Source of the DNA: Terribacillus saccharophilus
GTDB lineage: Bacteria; Bacillota; Bacilli; Bacillales; Amphibacillaceae
Length of the DNA: 64,000 nt
Assembly: GCF_002272745.1 (NCBI RefSeq)
Contig: NZ_NPBD01000014.1
Span: 1-64,000, forward strand
Reading direction: 5' to 3'
This document shows, piece by piece, positions 52,145 through 60,720 of this stretch. Positions within the stretch are counted from its first letter, which is position 1. Each line of letters starts with the position of its first letter. The position numbers and the translations under genes were made by a program. The notes under the pieces are model-generated. The model was not told the origin of the DNA. It did not search any database and saw nothing but the letters and a program-made list of their open reading frames with translations.

Positions 52145-54286
52145 ATGAAATGCCAACATTGTGGTGAACGAGAAGCAAACGTGAACTTGTTAATGCAATT
52201 CAATAACCAAAAACAGCAATTACAGCTCTGCCATACTTGCTATACTGAAATGAAAAATATGTCTAAAAATCCTGCTGGTTTCGCTTCCAATGGCGGAACA
52301 ATGGATGATTTCTTTAAGAATATGTTTGGTGGAGCACAATCCGGCTTCCAGGCTGGTGACAACCAACAAACACAAGCTGGCGGCAATGGCCGCGGACGCG
52401 GAGGATTACTTGATTCACTCGGTAAGAACCTGACAGATGGCGCGCGTGCTGGTCTAATCGATCCAGTCATCGGCCGTGAACAAGAGGTCAAACGTGTCAT
52501 TGAGACGCTGAACCGACGCAATAAGAATAACCCAGTTTTAATCGGAGAGCCGGGGGTAGGTAAAACAGCAATTGCAGAGGGGCTAGCTCTACAGATTGTT
52601 GAAGGCAATGTACCTGTGAAGCTGCAAAATAAAGAAATTTACTTGCTTGATGTTGCTTCACTTGTTGCGAACACTGGTGTGCGCGGTCAATTCGAGGAAA
52701 AGATGAAACAGCTTATTTCAGAATTGCAGCAGCGTAAAAATGTCATTCTGTTCGTAGATGAGATTCATCTATTAGTCGGCGCTGGTACCGCCGAAGGTTC
52801 CCAAATGGATGCAGGTAATATCCTAAAACCAGCATTGGCTCGAGGTGAGCTGCAGCTGATTGGTGCAACAACCTTGAAAGAGTATCGTCAAATCGAAAAA
52901 GATGCAGCGCTTGAACGTCGTTTCCAGCCGGTCATCGTAAAAGAACCGACAGCAGAACAGGCATTGGATATCTTAAAAGGATTGCAAGAGAGATACGAAG
53001 CGTATCATCAAGTCTCTTACACAGAAGATGCCGTCAAAGCGAGCGTGAGCTTGTCTCAACGTTACATTCAGGACCGTTTCTTACCGGATAAGGCGATTGA
53101 TTTGCTCGATGAAGCTGGATCCCGTATCAATCTGCTTACGGTAACGACCGATGAAGATGCGATTCAAACACGTCTTGCCCAGATTGCGAAAGAGAAGGAA
53201 GAGGCTGCAGGGCGCGAGGATTATGAACGTGCTGCGTATCTTCGTCAGGAAGAAATTCAGTTGGAACAAAAGCTCGAAGAACCAAAAAACGAAGACAAAG
53301 CCGAAGTGACGGTTGAGGTCATTCAGCAGATTGTGGAAGAAAAAACAGGTATCCCTGTGACAAAAATCCAGTCTGAAGAACAGAACAAAATGAAAAACTT
53401 AGCTGCTAACCTGTCCAGCAAAGTTATCGGACAACAGCAGGCGGTTGATCGGGTTGCCAAAGCAATCCGCCGCAGCCGAGCTGGATTGAAATCCAAACAG
53501 CGCCCAATCGGTTCCTTCCTATTCGTCGGTCCGACTGGTGTTGGTAAGACAGAACTTACCCGTGCATTGGCTGAAGAGATGTTCGGCACACGCGAATCCT
53601 TCATCCGTCTGGATATGAGTGAGTACATGGAACGTCATTCTGTTGCGAAGCTGATCGGTTCTCCTCCAGGATACGTTGGACATGAAGAAGCAGGTCAGCT
53701 AACAGAGCGTGTTCGCCGTAATCCTTATACGATTGTTCTATTGGATGAAATCGAGAAGGCACACCCGGATGTACAGCATATGTTCCTGCAAATCATGGAA
53801 GACGGTCACTTGACTGATAGCCAAGGCCGTAAAGTAAGCTTTAAAGAGACCGTCATTATCATGACAAGTAACGCTGGAACAGGAGATAAACAGATTTCTG
53901 TCGGCTTTACGAATTCCAGCAATGAAGCTGTATCTGTTATTGAAAAGCTAGGTGCTTACTTCAAACCAGAATTCCTGAACCGTTTCGACTCTATCATCAG
54001 CTTCGAGGCGTTGAAAGAGGAAGATTTGGTGCAAATCGTCGAGCTTATGCTAACTGATTTGACGAAGAACATGGAAGAAGAAGGCTACCAGCTTGAAGTG
54101 ACAGAAGCTGCGAAACACTTCCTTGCGCAAAAAGGTTATGATCCTCGATTTGGTGCACGTCCATTGCGCCGAGTCATCCAGGACCAAGTAGAGGATAAGA
54201 TTACTGATTATATTCTTGAAGAAGAGAATGTAAGCAGTATGGTAGTAAATTTGGTTGATGAACAAATTACTGTAGTAAGTAAATAA
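52145..54286 (+). CDS. clpE: ATP-dependent Clp protease ATPase subunit ClpE
   Basis: 713 residues. N-terminal zinc finger C3-x2-C6 and C29-x2-C32, unique to ClpE. A first AAA+ module ([13 protein letters not shown], about 135) and a UVR motif ([16 protein letters not shown], about 357) follow. A second AAA+ module ([13 protein letters not shown], about 460) ends with the C-terminal sensor region. It unfolds stress-damaged proteins for ClpP, whose docking loop (IGF-like) reads VGF/IGS in this region. The start follows GGGGAGGTAATTGTAATT. Control by CtsR is evident. Confidence 0.93.
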   Translation: MKCQHCGEREANVNLLMQFNNQKQQLQLCHTCYTEMKNMSKNPAGFASNGGTMDDFFKNMFGGAQSGFQAGDNQQTQAGGNGRGRGGLLDSLGKNLTDGARAGLIDPVIGREQEVKRVIETLNRRNKNNPVLIGEPGVGKTAIAEGLALQIVEGNVPVKLQNKEIYLLDVASLVANTGVRGQFEEKMKQLISELQQRKNVILFVDEIHLLVGAGTAEGSQMDAGNILKPALARGELQLIGATTLKEYRQIEKDAALERRFQPVIVKEPTAEQALDILKGLQERYEAYHQVSYTEDAVKASVSLSQRYIQDRFLPDKAIDLLDEAGSRINLLTVTTDEDAIQTRLAQIAKEKEEAAGREDYERAAYLRQEEIQLEQKLEEPKNEDKAEVTVEVIQQIVEEKTGIPVTKIQSEEQNKMKNLAANLSSKVIGQQQAVDRVAKAIRRSRAGLKSKQRPIGSFLFVGPTGVGKTELTRALAEEMFGTRESFIRLDMSEYMERHSVAKLIGSPPGYVGHEEAGQLTERVRRNPYTIVLLDEIEKAHPDVQHMFLQIMEDGHLTDSQGRKVSFKETVIIMTSNAGTGDKQISVGFTNSSNEAVSVIEKLGAYFKPEFLNRFDSIISFEALKEEDLVQIVELMLTDLTKNMEEEGYQLEVTEAAKHFLAQKGYDPRFGARPLRRVIQDQVEDKITDYILEEENVSSMVVNLVDEQITVVSK

Positions 54287-54290
54287 TAGA

Positions 54291-54330
54291 AAAGAGACTC
54301 ACGCCCTTTGGCATGAGTCTCTTTTTTTAT
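54291..54330. terminator. Bidirectional terminator
   Basis: Stem AAAGAGACTCACGCC / GGCATGAGTCTCTTT (one mismatch) with a T tract. Confidence 0.82.
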
Positions 54331-55025
54331 GCGGTAGGCTGGGAGGTGCTCGTGCGGATAAAAATCCAGCTTATTACATAGGATACGATTGCTATTGCGC
54401 ATACCAGTCCGAATGCTGGAAGTACAGCTAAGTCCTGCATCCAAGTAATCAAGTCAATTAATCGCTCCGGGCTAGTCAAAGAGACGGTTATACCAATTAA
54501 AGCAATGCCTCCGAGTATTGCGCCTCCAAGAAAACCAAATTTATAAGCGATGATACCGAATAAGAGTCCCGCAGCAAAGGCAGATAGCAAAATAGCATAA
54601 TCCAGCGGCAAACTATAAAAAATACTTTTCAGCTCAGTGCTTGCTCCAATTGGGCGGATAATACGGATGTTCGTTATATTAGCTGCCTGAAACACAGCAT
54701 TCAGTAATAATTGTACTCCGGCAAGGAAAGCGATCATTACAAAGTTAATCAGCAAAATGAAAATACCAACGGCTATATGGTAACTTTTTCTGGTGACACC
54801 CCTCTTGATAGCAAATGGGAGGCTTTCTTGGATAGTTCTAAAGCCAAAGATGACCATGAAGATATATGCTGGTGCTGTGATGGAGATATACATGAAGTCC
54901 GCAACAGCAACGCCTAGTACGGATAAAACCATGATGCAGAACAGCAGGATAGAACAGAAAACGGTAACGGTGCGTCTGCTATCGACAGCAAAGAAATATA
55001 GTAAAGCTTGTATTTGTTTCATCAT
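54327..55025 (-). CDS. ABC-2-type transporter membrane protein
   Basis: 232 residues with six hydrophobic helices. The ATG overlaps the stop of the ABC ATPase gene, so they are coupled. Third gene of a GntR-ATPase-permease operon of the ytr/yhc kind, in which the exporter usually handles peptide antibiotics or envelope stress. Substrate unknown. Confidence 0.78.
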   Translation of the reverse strand: MMKQIQALLYFFAVDSRRTVTVFCSILLFCIMVLSVLGVAVADFMYISITAPAYIFMVIFGFRTIQESLPFAIKRGVTRKSYHIAVGIFILLINFVMIAFLAGVQLLLNAVFQAANITNIRIIRPIGASTELKSIFYSLPLDYAILLSAFAAGLLFGIIAYKFGFLGGAILGGIALIGITVSLTSPERLIDLITWMQDLAVLPAFGLVCAIAIVSYVISWIFIRTSTSQPTA

Positions 55026-55882
55026 GCACGGACCCCTCTTTTTTCGGTTAAATGAACCATCATATCTTGCAGCGGAACCCCTGAAACTGCCAGGTCACCA
55101 GTTAAGTCAAGCGCTTCTGTGGATAGCATGTATGCTTGTGTCGTTCCAGCAAAGCTTTTTTCTTTAATGACTTGTTTACCGTTTGTAAAGGCTTTGACCT
55201 GTGCTGCCGGTCCTGAGATGCAAAAGCTTTGAGCTCGGAGTTCTTCTGCACTTTTATGCAGTAGGATACTGCCTTTACTAAATATAATCACTTCTTCGAA
55301 CAAATTGCTGACTTCATCAATTAAGTGAGTGGACAGGATGATAATCCGGGGATTACGTTGGAATTCTTCCAGCAGTACTTCATAAAAATAAGCGCGAGAT
55401 GCGGCATCAAGTCCGATATAAGGTTCATCCAACATCGTAACTGGTGCTTTACTTGCCAAACCAACAATGATACCGAGAGCGGACTCCATACCTTTGGATA
55501 GATTTTTTACTCGTCGTCTTTTGTCTAAGTCAAATCCTTCTAGTAAGTCAGCAACCAGCTCCTTATCCCAATTGGAATAGAGCAACGAGGAGATTTTCAG
55601 CACTTGATGAACAGTAAGATCCTTTTTAAAATTATCGGCTTCCTTGATAAAGCAAATATTCTCTGTAACAGCTCGGTTATCGAAAGGTTTCATCCCATTT
55701 ATGCGTAAATCTCCACCTGACGGTTTGTCGTAGCCAGCCAACAGTTGCATAAAGGTAGTTTTTCCGGCACCGTTTCTACCTAGCAGGCCGTAGATTTTCG
55801 GTTCTGTAATTTGAAGGTCAATTCCTTTCAAAGCTGTGGCAGTTCTGTATTCTTTAATCAGGTTATCAGCTACAATCGTCAT
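55022..55882 (-). CDS. ABC transporter ATP-binding protein
   Basis: 286 residues. Walker A GRNGAGKTT (about 35-43), an LSGGQ-equivalent written NLSKGMESALG, Walker B VTMLDEP and a His switch (STHL). The C-terminal ~70 residues form an accessory domain. It powers the ABC-2 membrane protein encoded next. It starts two bases after the GntR gene. Confidence 0.85.
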   Translation of the reverse strand: MTIVADNLIKEYRTATALKGIDLQITEPKIYGLLGRNGAGKTTFMQLLAGYDKPSGGDLRINGMKPFDNRAVTENICFIKEADNFKKDLTVHQVLKISSLLYSNWDKELVADLLEGFDLDKRRRVKNLSKGMESALGIIVGLASKAPVTMLDEPYIGLDAASRAYFYEVLLEEFQRNPRIIILSTHLIDEVSNLFEEVIIFSKGSILLHKSAEELRAQSFCISGPAAQVKAFTNGKQVIKEKSFAGTTQAYMLSTEALDLTGDLAVSGVPLQDMMVHLTEKRGVRA

Positions 55883-55884
55883 TT

Positions 55885-56238
55885 TTACTCTTCCTCCTTG
55901 AGCATACGGATAATTTCTTCCTTGGGGATATGCAGCTTACTAGCTTCTTGTTTCATTGGAACGATATAAGCATCAAAAAACTGCTGTTTCCGCTTTTCCA
56001 AAAGAATATTCTGAGCTGCTTCTGTTACAAACATACCTACGCCTCTTTTCTTGAATAATATACCTTCGTCTACTAGCTGGTTGATACCTTTTCCTGCTGT
56101 GGCTGGATTTATTTTGTGGTGTTGAGCGAATTCATTGGTGGAGGGCACCCGTTCTCCAATTTGTATGGAGCCGTTGAGGATGGCATCTTCTAGTTGTTCT
56201 TTGATCTGGATAAAGATCGGCTTCGAATCATCAAGCAT
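55885..56238 (-). CDS. GntR regulator, YtrA subfamily
   Basis: 117 residues. A GntR winged HTH (IFIQIKEQLEDAILNGSIQIGERVPSTNEFAQHHKINPATA) with only a short C-terminal dimer region, the mark of the YtrA subfamily, which represses ABC-transporter operons. It leads the operon, and an inverted repeat overlaps its promoter, so self-repression is likely. Confidence 0.85.
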   Translation of the reverse strand: MLDDSKPIFIQIKEQLEDAILNGSIQIGERVPSTNEFAQHHKINPATAGKGINQLVDEGILFKKRGVGMFVTEAAQNILLEKRKQQFFDAYIVPMKQEASKLHIPKEEIIRMLKEEE

Positions 56239-56267
56239 ACATATGCTCCTTTAAAGTTCTAGGGTAG

Positions 56268-56319
56268 TTGGTTAATTACTTATGTAACTAACTATATAAC
56301 CAAGTAACTGTAAAGTCAA
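56268..56319 (-). promoter_or_regulatory. Promoter and candidate operator of the GntR-ABC operon
   Basis: On the minus strand TTGACT (56319-56314), 17 bases, TATAGT (56296-56291). An imperfect inverted repeat with ends TTGGTTA and TAACCAA (56268-56303) covers the -10, a fitting GntR operator. Confidence 0.65.
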
Positions 56320-56343
56320 CCAGAATTCGGAAAAAATAAAAAA

Positions 56344-56365
56344 ACAGTGCAAATGCCTGCACTGT
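56344..56365 (-). terminator. Terminator of the signal peptidase gene
   Basis: Stem ACAGTGCA / TGCACTGT, followed by a long T tract on the minus strand. Confidence 0.85.
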
Positions 56366-56382
56366 TCGTCAACTTAATTTAT

Positions 56383-56925
56383 TCAATTGGTTAATCCCAT
56401 TTGAGGGAATGGATAATAGCGGAACTTCACTTCTCCGATGACTGAGCTTTGCGGGATTAAGCCGAACATCCTGCTGTCCTTGCTGTTTCTGCGATTATCT
56501 CCCATGACGAACAGGTGCCCATCAGGAATAGTATCTTCTCCTATAACATCACGAAGTTTGAAGTTATTTGTAAATAAAGCATCTTCCTGCATTGCTTCCT
56601 TCATTTCTTTCAGGTAAGGCTCTGCATGCTTCTTGCCATTTACATAAAGTACATCATTTTTGTATTCAATCGTGTCACCAGGGATGCCAATCACACGCTT
56701 TACATAGCTTGCATCCTGATCTGGTGCGTCAAATACAACTTCATCAAAACGATCAATTTCTCCAATTCGGCTGATGAGGATTTTGTTTTGATCTTCCAAT
56801 GTAGGAGCCATGGATTCGCCAAACACGGTGCTGGGGAAGTAAAAATAAGAGCGGAAAATGAATAGTGCGACTATTGCTATACCGATCGGCAGCAGCACAG
56901 CATATAGTGTGCGTCTAGCTTTCAG
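56383..56925 (-). CDS. Type I signal peptidase
   Basis: About 180 residues. An N-terminal membrane anchor (TLYAVLLPIGIAIVALFIF) is followed by the catalytic Ser in FGESMAPTL, the catalytic Lys in YVKRVIGIPGD and the late box MGDNRRNSKDSR. It removes signal peptides from exported proteins such as the pectinases here. The strong AAAGGAGGTG site is best spaced to a CTG codon (56925-56923). A GTG overlaps the site, and a farther GTG at 56961 has no site. An unusual CTG start is therefore proposed. Confidence 0.85.
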   Translation of the reverse strand: MKARRTLYAVLLPIGIAIVALFIFRSYFYFPSTVFGESMAPTLEDQNKILISRIGEIDRFDEVVFDAPDQDASYVKRVIGIPGDTIEYKNDVLYVNGKKHAEPYLKEMKEAMQEDALFTNNFKLRDVIGEDTIPDGHLFVMGDNRRNSKDSRMFGLIPQSSVIGEVKFRYYPFPQMGLTN

Positions 56926-56976
56926 CTGAAGCACCTCCTTTGGTACTAGTGTAACATACACGGAATGACCATAGAA

Positions 56977-57005
56977 AAAACCGGAGTTTTCTTAACTCCG
57001 GTTTT
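56977..57005 (-). terminator. Terminator of the GT8 gene
   Basis: Stem AAAACCGGAGTT / AACTCCGGTTTT, followed by a short T run (TTTTTTC) on the minus strand. Confidence 0.85.
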
Positions 57006-57014
57006 ACAAACAGT

Positions 57015-57869
57015 TTATACATATAAGGAATTTTTGGATTGGGCAGAAGTCTTATTAAATGCTGTCTTCGCCAAGTATTCGTAGTAGCCATCCGTATAAG
57101 GGTGAATGGATCCTTCCTGCCATGGTTTTTCTTCTCCGCAGAAGTGGACAATTGAAGGTGTTTCTCTTACTGTCCGGAGCACTCGTTCTTCCTTAAGTGA
57201 TTTCGCTTTATATTCTTTCAGGATAACGTGTGTCTGAGCATTCCATTTCGGATGAAGCATGAGCCAATCATTCCACAGGATGGCGTTTAGGGCATCCTGA
57301 TCATGCCAAGCTAGCTTATCCGGGTTTTCGTTGATGAATGTCAGCACCTTATTCGTAATATCATTATCACGCCAAGCCTTCATATCAATTAGGATCAGAC
57401 CGGAGTTAAAATAACGATCTTCTTTCGTGATTCCCATTTTCTCCAGACGGCGGTGTTCCCCAAAGTCTCCAACAGCTGCAATGATATTGCCTTCCGTATC
57501 GGCCTCAAAGAGTTTTTTGACATCATCCAGTACCAGCATATCGCAATCAACATACAGCGTCCGTTCAATAGCTGGATCCATCATTTCAGGTATGGATATA
57601 CGATAGTAAGCCGCTTTTGAGATATGGCGGCTGGCAATTGCACCTCCGTAGGCATCCAAATTTACATCAAGGAAATCAAGCGGTGTCTTGTAGGCAGCTG
57701 CAGTTTCCTTCAGCAGCTGTTTCTTCTCTTGGCTAATTCCTCCATCGATGATTGAAATGACAAAATCCTTAGGGTTTGAAGTGTTTTCAAGTAAAGAACT
57801 CAATGTCATACCCAAGTGCTGTGCGTAGTTGTCATCTGTCGATGATACAATATGCATTTTCTTCTCCAT
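57015..57869 (-). CDS. Glycosyltransferase family 8 (GspA-like)
   Basis: 284 residues. GT8 marks: HIVSSTDDNYAQHLGMTLSSLLENT at the start, the DxD metal site in LYVDCDMLVLDD (about 100), YFNSGLILIDMKAW and HFCGEEKPW. It moves a sugar from a nucleotide sugar to an unknown acceptor. B. subtilis GspA (general stress protein A) is of this type and length. The ATG at 57869 is chosen over one abutting the GGAG site, though spacing is long. Confidence 0.83.
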   Translation of the reverse strand: MEKKMHIVSSTDDNYAQHLGMTLSSLLENTSNPKDFVISIIDGGISQEKKQLLKETAAAYKTPLDFLDVNLDAYGGAIASRHISKAAYYRISIPEMMDPAIERTLYVDCDMLVLDDVKKLFEADTEGNIIAAVGDFGEHRRLEKMGITKEDRYFNSGLILIDMKAWRDNDITNKVLTFINENPDKLAWHDQDALNAILWNDWLMLHPKWNAQTHVILKEYKAKSLKEERVLRTVRETPSIVHFCGEEKPWQEGSIHPYTDGYYEYLAKTAFNKTSAQSKNSLYV

Positions 57870-57960
57870 TGTTCTTCTCATCTCCTTACTGCATATATAG
57901 CCCGTTGGAGATGAGACTAAACACATGTAATGCAATTGTAATTAATTTGATAAGAAATAC

Positions 57961-58542
57961 TTATCCGTTGGCCTCATCATCATTTGTTTTGCTGTTTTCT
58001 TTTGCTTCCCATTCTTCCAAAAGCATGCCATAGACATTATGATTTACATAACCATAAACAAGCTTTTCTGCTTGACGGATTGTTCCTTCAAGGGTGAAGT
58101 TGAGCTTTTCCGGAATTCTTCTGCTTCGTACATTTCCGATGGCTGAACGGATTTCCACCCGGTTCAATCGAAGTTCAAGGAAGGCATAGTCCAAGGATTT
58201 ACTGACTGCTTTTTGCATCAGGCCAAGACCAGTATACTCTTCTCCCAGCCAATATCCTAAGCTAGTAGAGCGATTCTGCCAGTCGATCTTATGAAAGCCG
58301 ATTACTCCGGCTAAAGCGCCCTGATACCATATCCCTGCTGTAAATCCGTTATTTGATGCGAACTGATCCAGCGTATGCTGGATGAATTGTCTGCTGTGCT
58401 CGACGGCCGTGTTCTGATCTACCCAAGGCAGCCATTGCCGTAGGTGCTCACGGGAACTGTCGATCAGCTGATACAGCTTGTCGCTGTCCTGTGGTTCCAA
58501 AAGCTTCATATAAGTGGCTGAGTCAATGCGATGTGTAAACAT
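57961..58542 (-). CDS. RimJ/RimL-type N-acetyltransferase (YdaF-like)
   Basis: 193 residues, ATG behind GAAAGGAGCG. The sequence LGYWLGEEYTGLGLMQKAVSKSLDYAF holds the acetyl-CoA motif, followed by RVEIRSAIGNVRSRRIPEKLNFTLEG. It closely resembles the YdaF/RimL group that acetylates ribosomal-protein N-termini or small amines. The C-terminus carries an extra charged tail (KENSKTNDDEANG). Confidence 0.85.
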   Translation of the reverse strand: MFTHRIDSATYMKLLEPQDSDKLYQLIDSSREHLRQWLPWVDQNTAVEHSRQFIQHTLDQFASNNGFTAGIWYQGALAGVIGFHKIDWQNRSTSLGYWLGEEYTGLGLMQKAVSKSLDYAFLELRLNRVEIRSAIGNVRSRRIPEKLNFTLEGTIRQAEKLVYGYVNHNVYGMLLEEWEAKENSKTNDDEANG

Positions 58543-58668
58543 GATTCGTCGCTCCTTTCAATTGTTATTAGTATAGCATGTCCAATCGATTGTTAAAATT
58601 AGGAGACAAGTATTGGTGCATACGAACTGTAAGCGGACTGCATCCTATGAAAAAGGGGGCGGAACGCA

Positions 58669-59565
58669 ATGAAGAAATGGGTATGTTTTATATGTCTCTG
58701 CGTGTTGTTTGGATTCCCGATGAATACAGCAGCGGAAGGCGGAAGCGGCATATGGGACTATATTTTTTCGCAGACCGACGAAGCAGGGAAGCTGCAGGTG
58801 CATTTTCTTGATGTCGGTCAAGGAGACAGCATGCTGATACAAACACCATCACATTATAATATTCTCGTAGACGGAGGAGACGGGGAGTCAGGGGAGAAGG
58901 TGATATCGGAGCTTTCTGCCAGGGGAGTAAAGAAATTGGATCTTTTAGTAGCCACGCATCCGGATATCGACCATATAGGCGGACTTCTGCCGGTACTTAA
59001 GAAATTCAAGGTGAAGCAAGTACTAGATAGCGGTAAGCTGTATACAACGAGGACGTATCAGCGCTATACAGAGATTCTGGCGGAAAAAGAAATCCCGGTG
59101 ACCATCGCCAAAGAAGGTTCCTATATAACGGTTGACCCGCTTCTGTCTATTCAAGTATTAAATGCCAATCATCCAAAAGCAACGAACAATCAGGCCTCGA
59201 TCGTTTTGCGACTGACTTATCGTACGGTTGATTTTCTGCTTATGAGTGACGCTGAATCACAGCAGGAGTATAGGATGAAACATAATTATGAAGTGGAATC
59301 GGAGATCTATAAGGTAGCGCATCATGGTTCCCGGACAAGCAACACATTCGCTTTCCTGAAGAAAGTGAGGCCAGATTATGCAGTTGTTTCGTATGGAAGA
59401 GATAATCAATTAGGACATCCGACGAAAGAGGTCGTCCGTAATCTGCAAAAATCAGGGGCTGTACTTTATGCAACAGCTAAGGGCGGCACAATCAGTATTG
59501 AAACGAATGGCCTTTCCTGTCAGATTAGCAGTGAGAAGCCTAATCCAATATATCGTAAAAAATAA
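58669..59565 (+). CDS. Secreted ComEC-like metallo-beta-lactamase-fold hydrolase
   Basis: 298 residues with signal peptide (KKWVCFICLCVLFGFPMNTAA). The metallo-hydrolase domain matches the ComEC/Rec2 C-terminal domain: VHFLDVGQGDSMLIQ, ATHPDIDHIGG (HxDxDH zinc site), LLMSDAE and VAHHGSRTS. The membrane channel domain of ComEC is absent. In family members such domains degrade DNA or hydrolyse phosphodiesters outside the cell; a nuclease role is plausible but unproven. Confidence 0.85.
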   Translation: MKKWVCFICLCVLFGFPMNTAAEGGSGIWDYIFSQTDEAGKLQVHFLDVGQGDSMLIQTPSHYNILVDGGDGESGEKVISELSARGVKKLDLLVATHPDIDHIGGLLPVLKKFKVKQVLDSGKLYTTRTYQRYTEILAEKEIPVTIAKEGSYITVDPLLSIQVLNANHPKATNNQASIVLRLTYRTVDFLLMSDAESQQEYRMKHNYEVESEIYKVAHHGSRTSNTFAFLKKVRPDYAVVSYGRDNQLGHPTKEVVRNLQKSGAVLYATAKGGTISIETNGLSCQISSEKPNPIYRKK

Positions 59566-59597
59566 AAAAAGCGAATCCAATTCGGATTCGCTTTTTT
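59565..59597. terminator. Bidirectional terminator
   Basis: Stem AAAAAAGCGAATCC / GGATTCGCTTTTTT. Confidence 0.88.
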
Positions 59598-59601
59598 CGT
59601 A

Positions 59602-59910
59602 TTAGTTTGTCTGATCTGCAAGTTTCACGAGTGTGTTCGCAAGCGGCTTCTTGTTTTCTTCATCAGCAGCCAGCCACAGTTGTTTGAGCAAATACTCTTC
59701 ACGGTTGCGAGGTTCCTCTTTATCAGCTAAATAATCAGCAACACGCTGAGCGGCTTTTGTTAAAGCTTCTTCACTTAGACCAAGGCGTTCACCTTGTTTC
59801 ACTTTGTTCCCTAAATAATCTTGGAAGTTCTGGAAATTGTTCAGAATATCGTTCTTATCTTCTTGGGATAGGTTTTCCACAGCATTCTGTGCGCGATTTT
59901 CATGTGCCAT
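59602..59910 (-). CDS. DUF3243-family protein (YmfJ-like)
   Basis: 102 residues; ATG at 59910 is eight bases from AGGAGG, better than the ATG six bases earlier. The motif ILNNFQNFQDYLGNKVKQGERLGLSEEALTKAAQRVADYLA is DUF3243. The C-terminal third is longer than in B. subtilis YmfJ. Helical cytoplasmic protein of unknown role. Confidence 0.8.
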   Translation of the reverse strand: MAHENRAQNAVENLSQEDKNDILNNFQNFQDYLGNKVKQGERLGLSEEALTKAAQRVADYLADKEEPRNREEYLLKQLWLAADEENKKPLANTLVKLADQTN

Positions 59911-60009
59911 TTTCATTACCTCCTCTTATAAGTTAGTAATGTATTCCCAATGTGCACATTAACAAACAACTTATCGAAAAATATATCATATGTACTAGAG
60001 TAAGCAGAC

Positions 60010-60402
60010 TTACTCCGCATATGTTTTTCGGAAACCATAAAAAGGCCGAAATTTTTTCTGTTCGTAATAGGATTTTGATGTACTTGTTGCCAGCATCTCC
60101 ATCCGCGTAGAAGGGAAGAGGTCATGTGCTGATTGAAGCAGCTTGCCGCCAACTCCTTGTCCGCGCATCTTCCCAGCGACGAGCAGCTCAGCAACGAGAA
60201 GAGTAATGACTTGGTCTGTGATACAACGAATATAACCGCAGATTTTATCCTGATGCAATGCTACAAGAACAGGGGCCGAGCCTTTCATAGCTTGATCGAA
60301 ACGATCAGGATCAGCTGCGAGGGTAGTCCAGCTTTCATCTTTCAGCAATTCCATAATTGACGACAGATCTTCTGATTCGTAGGGACGTATCGCTATCATC
60401 AT
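60010..60402 (-). CDS. GNAT acetyltransferase
   Basis: 130 residues. Acetyl-CoA motif VAELLVAGKMRGQGVGGKLL (about residues 72-91) and a C-terminal YYEQKKFRPFYGFRKTY. Small one-domain GNAT enzyme with unknown acceptor. Its ATG overlaps the stop of the upstream 59-residue membrane gene, so both are made from one transcript. Confidence 0.8.
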   Translation of the reverse strand: MMIAIRPYESEDLSSIMELLKDESWTTLAADPDRFDQAMKGSAPVLVALHQDKICGYIRCITDQVITLLVAELLVAGKMRGQGVGGKLLQSAHDLFPSTRMEMLATSTSKSYYEQKKFRPFYGFRKTYAE

Positions 60403-60578
60403 TCTTTTTCCTTTTTCGTTCCCTTGGGCATTGTACCGAAAATGATGCCTAACATACATCCTGCAGCCAGTCCAACAGTAGGGCTCTGAAAAGCGATTCC
60501 AAAAAGAATGGCAGTTATGATGCCTACTGTAAATGCCAATGGATAACGGAAAGGTTTTTTATCTTTTTGTTTACTCAT
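60399..60578 (-). CDS. Small membrane protein, 59 aa
   Basis: ATG behind AAAAGGAAG. Charged ends (MSKQKDKKPFRYP, PKGTKKEKE) flank two hydrophobic stretches (LAFTVGIITAILFGIAF and VGLAAGCMLGIIFG). A two-helix membrane protein coupled to the downstream GNAT gene (TGA within ATGATG). No family recognised. Confidence 0.68.
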   Translation of the reverse strand: MSKQKDKKPFRYPLAFTVGIITAILFGIAFQSPTVGLAAGCMLGIIFGTMPKGTKKEKE

Positions 60579-60720
60579 CTGATTTATCTTCCTTTTCAGT
60601 TTAAATTCTACTAATTTCTACAATCTTTCTGACAGTCTGGAAGGAATAAACATTGCATACCATGTCAGATTTTGTTACATTATTTAGCATGTGCATTTTA
60701 GATAGCAAGGGGAGAAGAAA

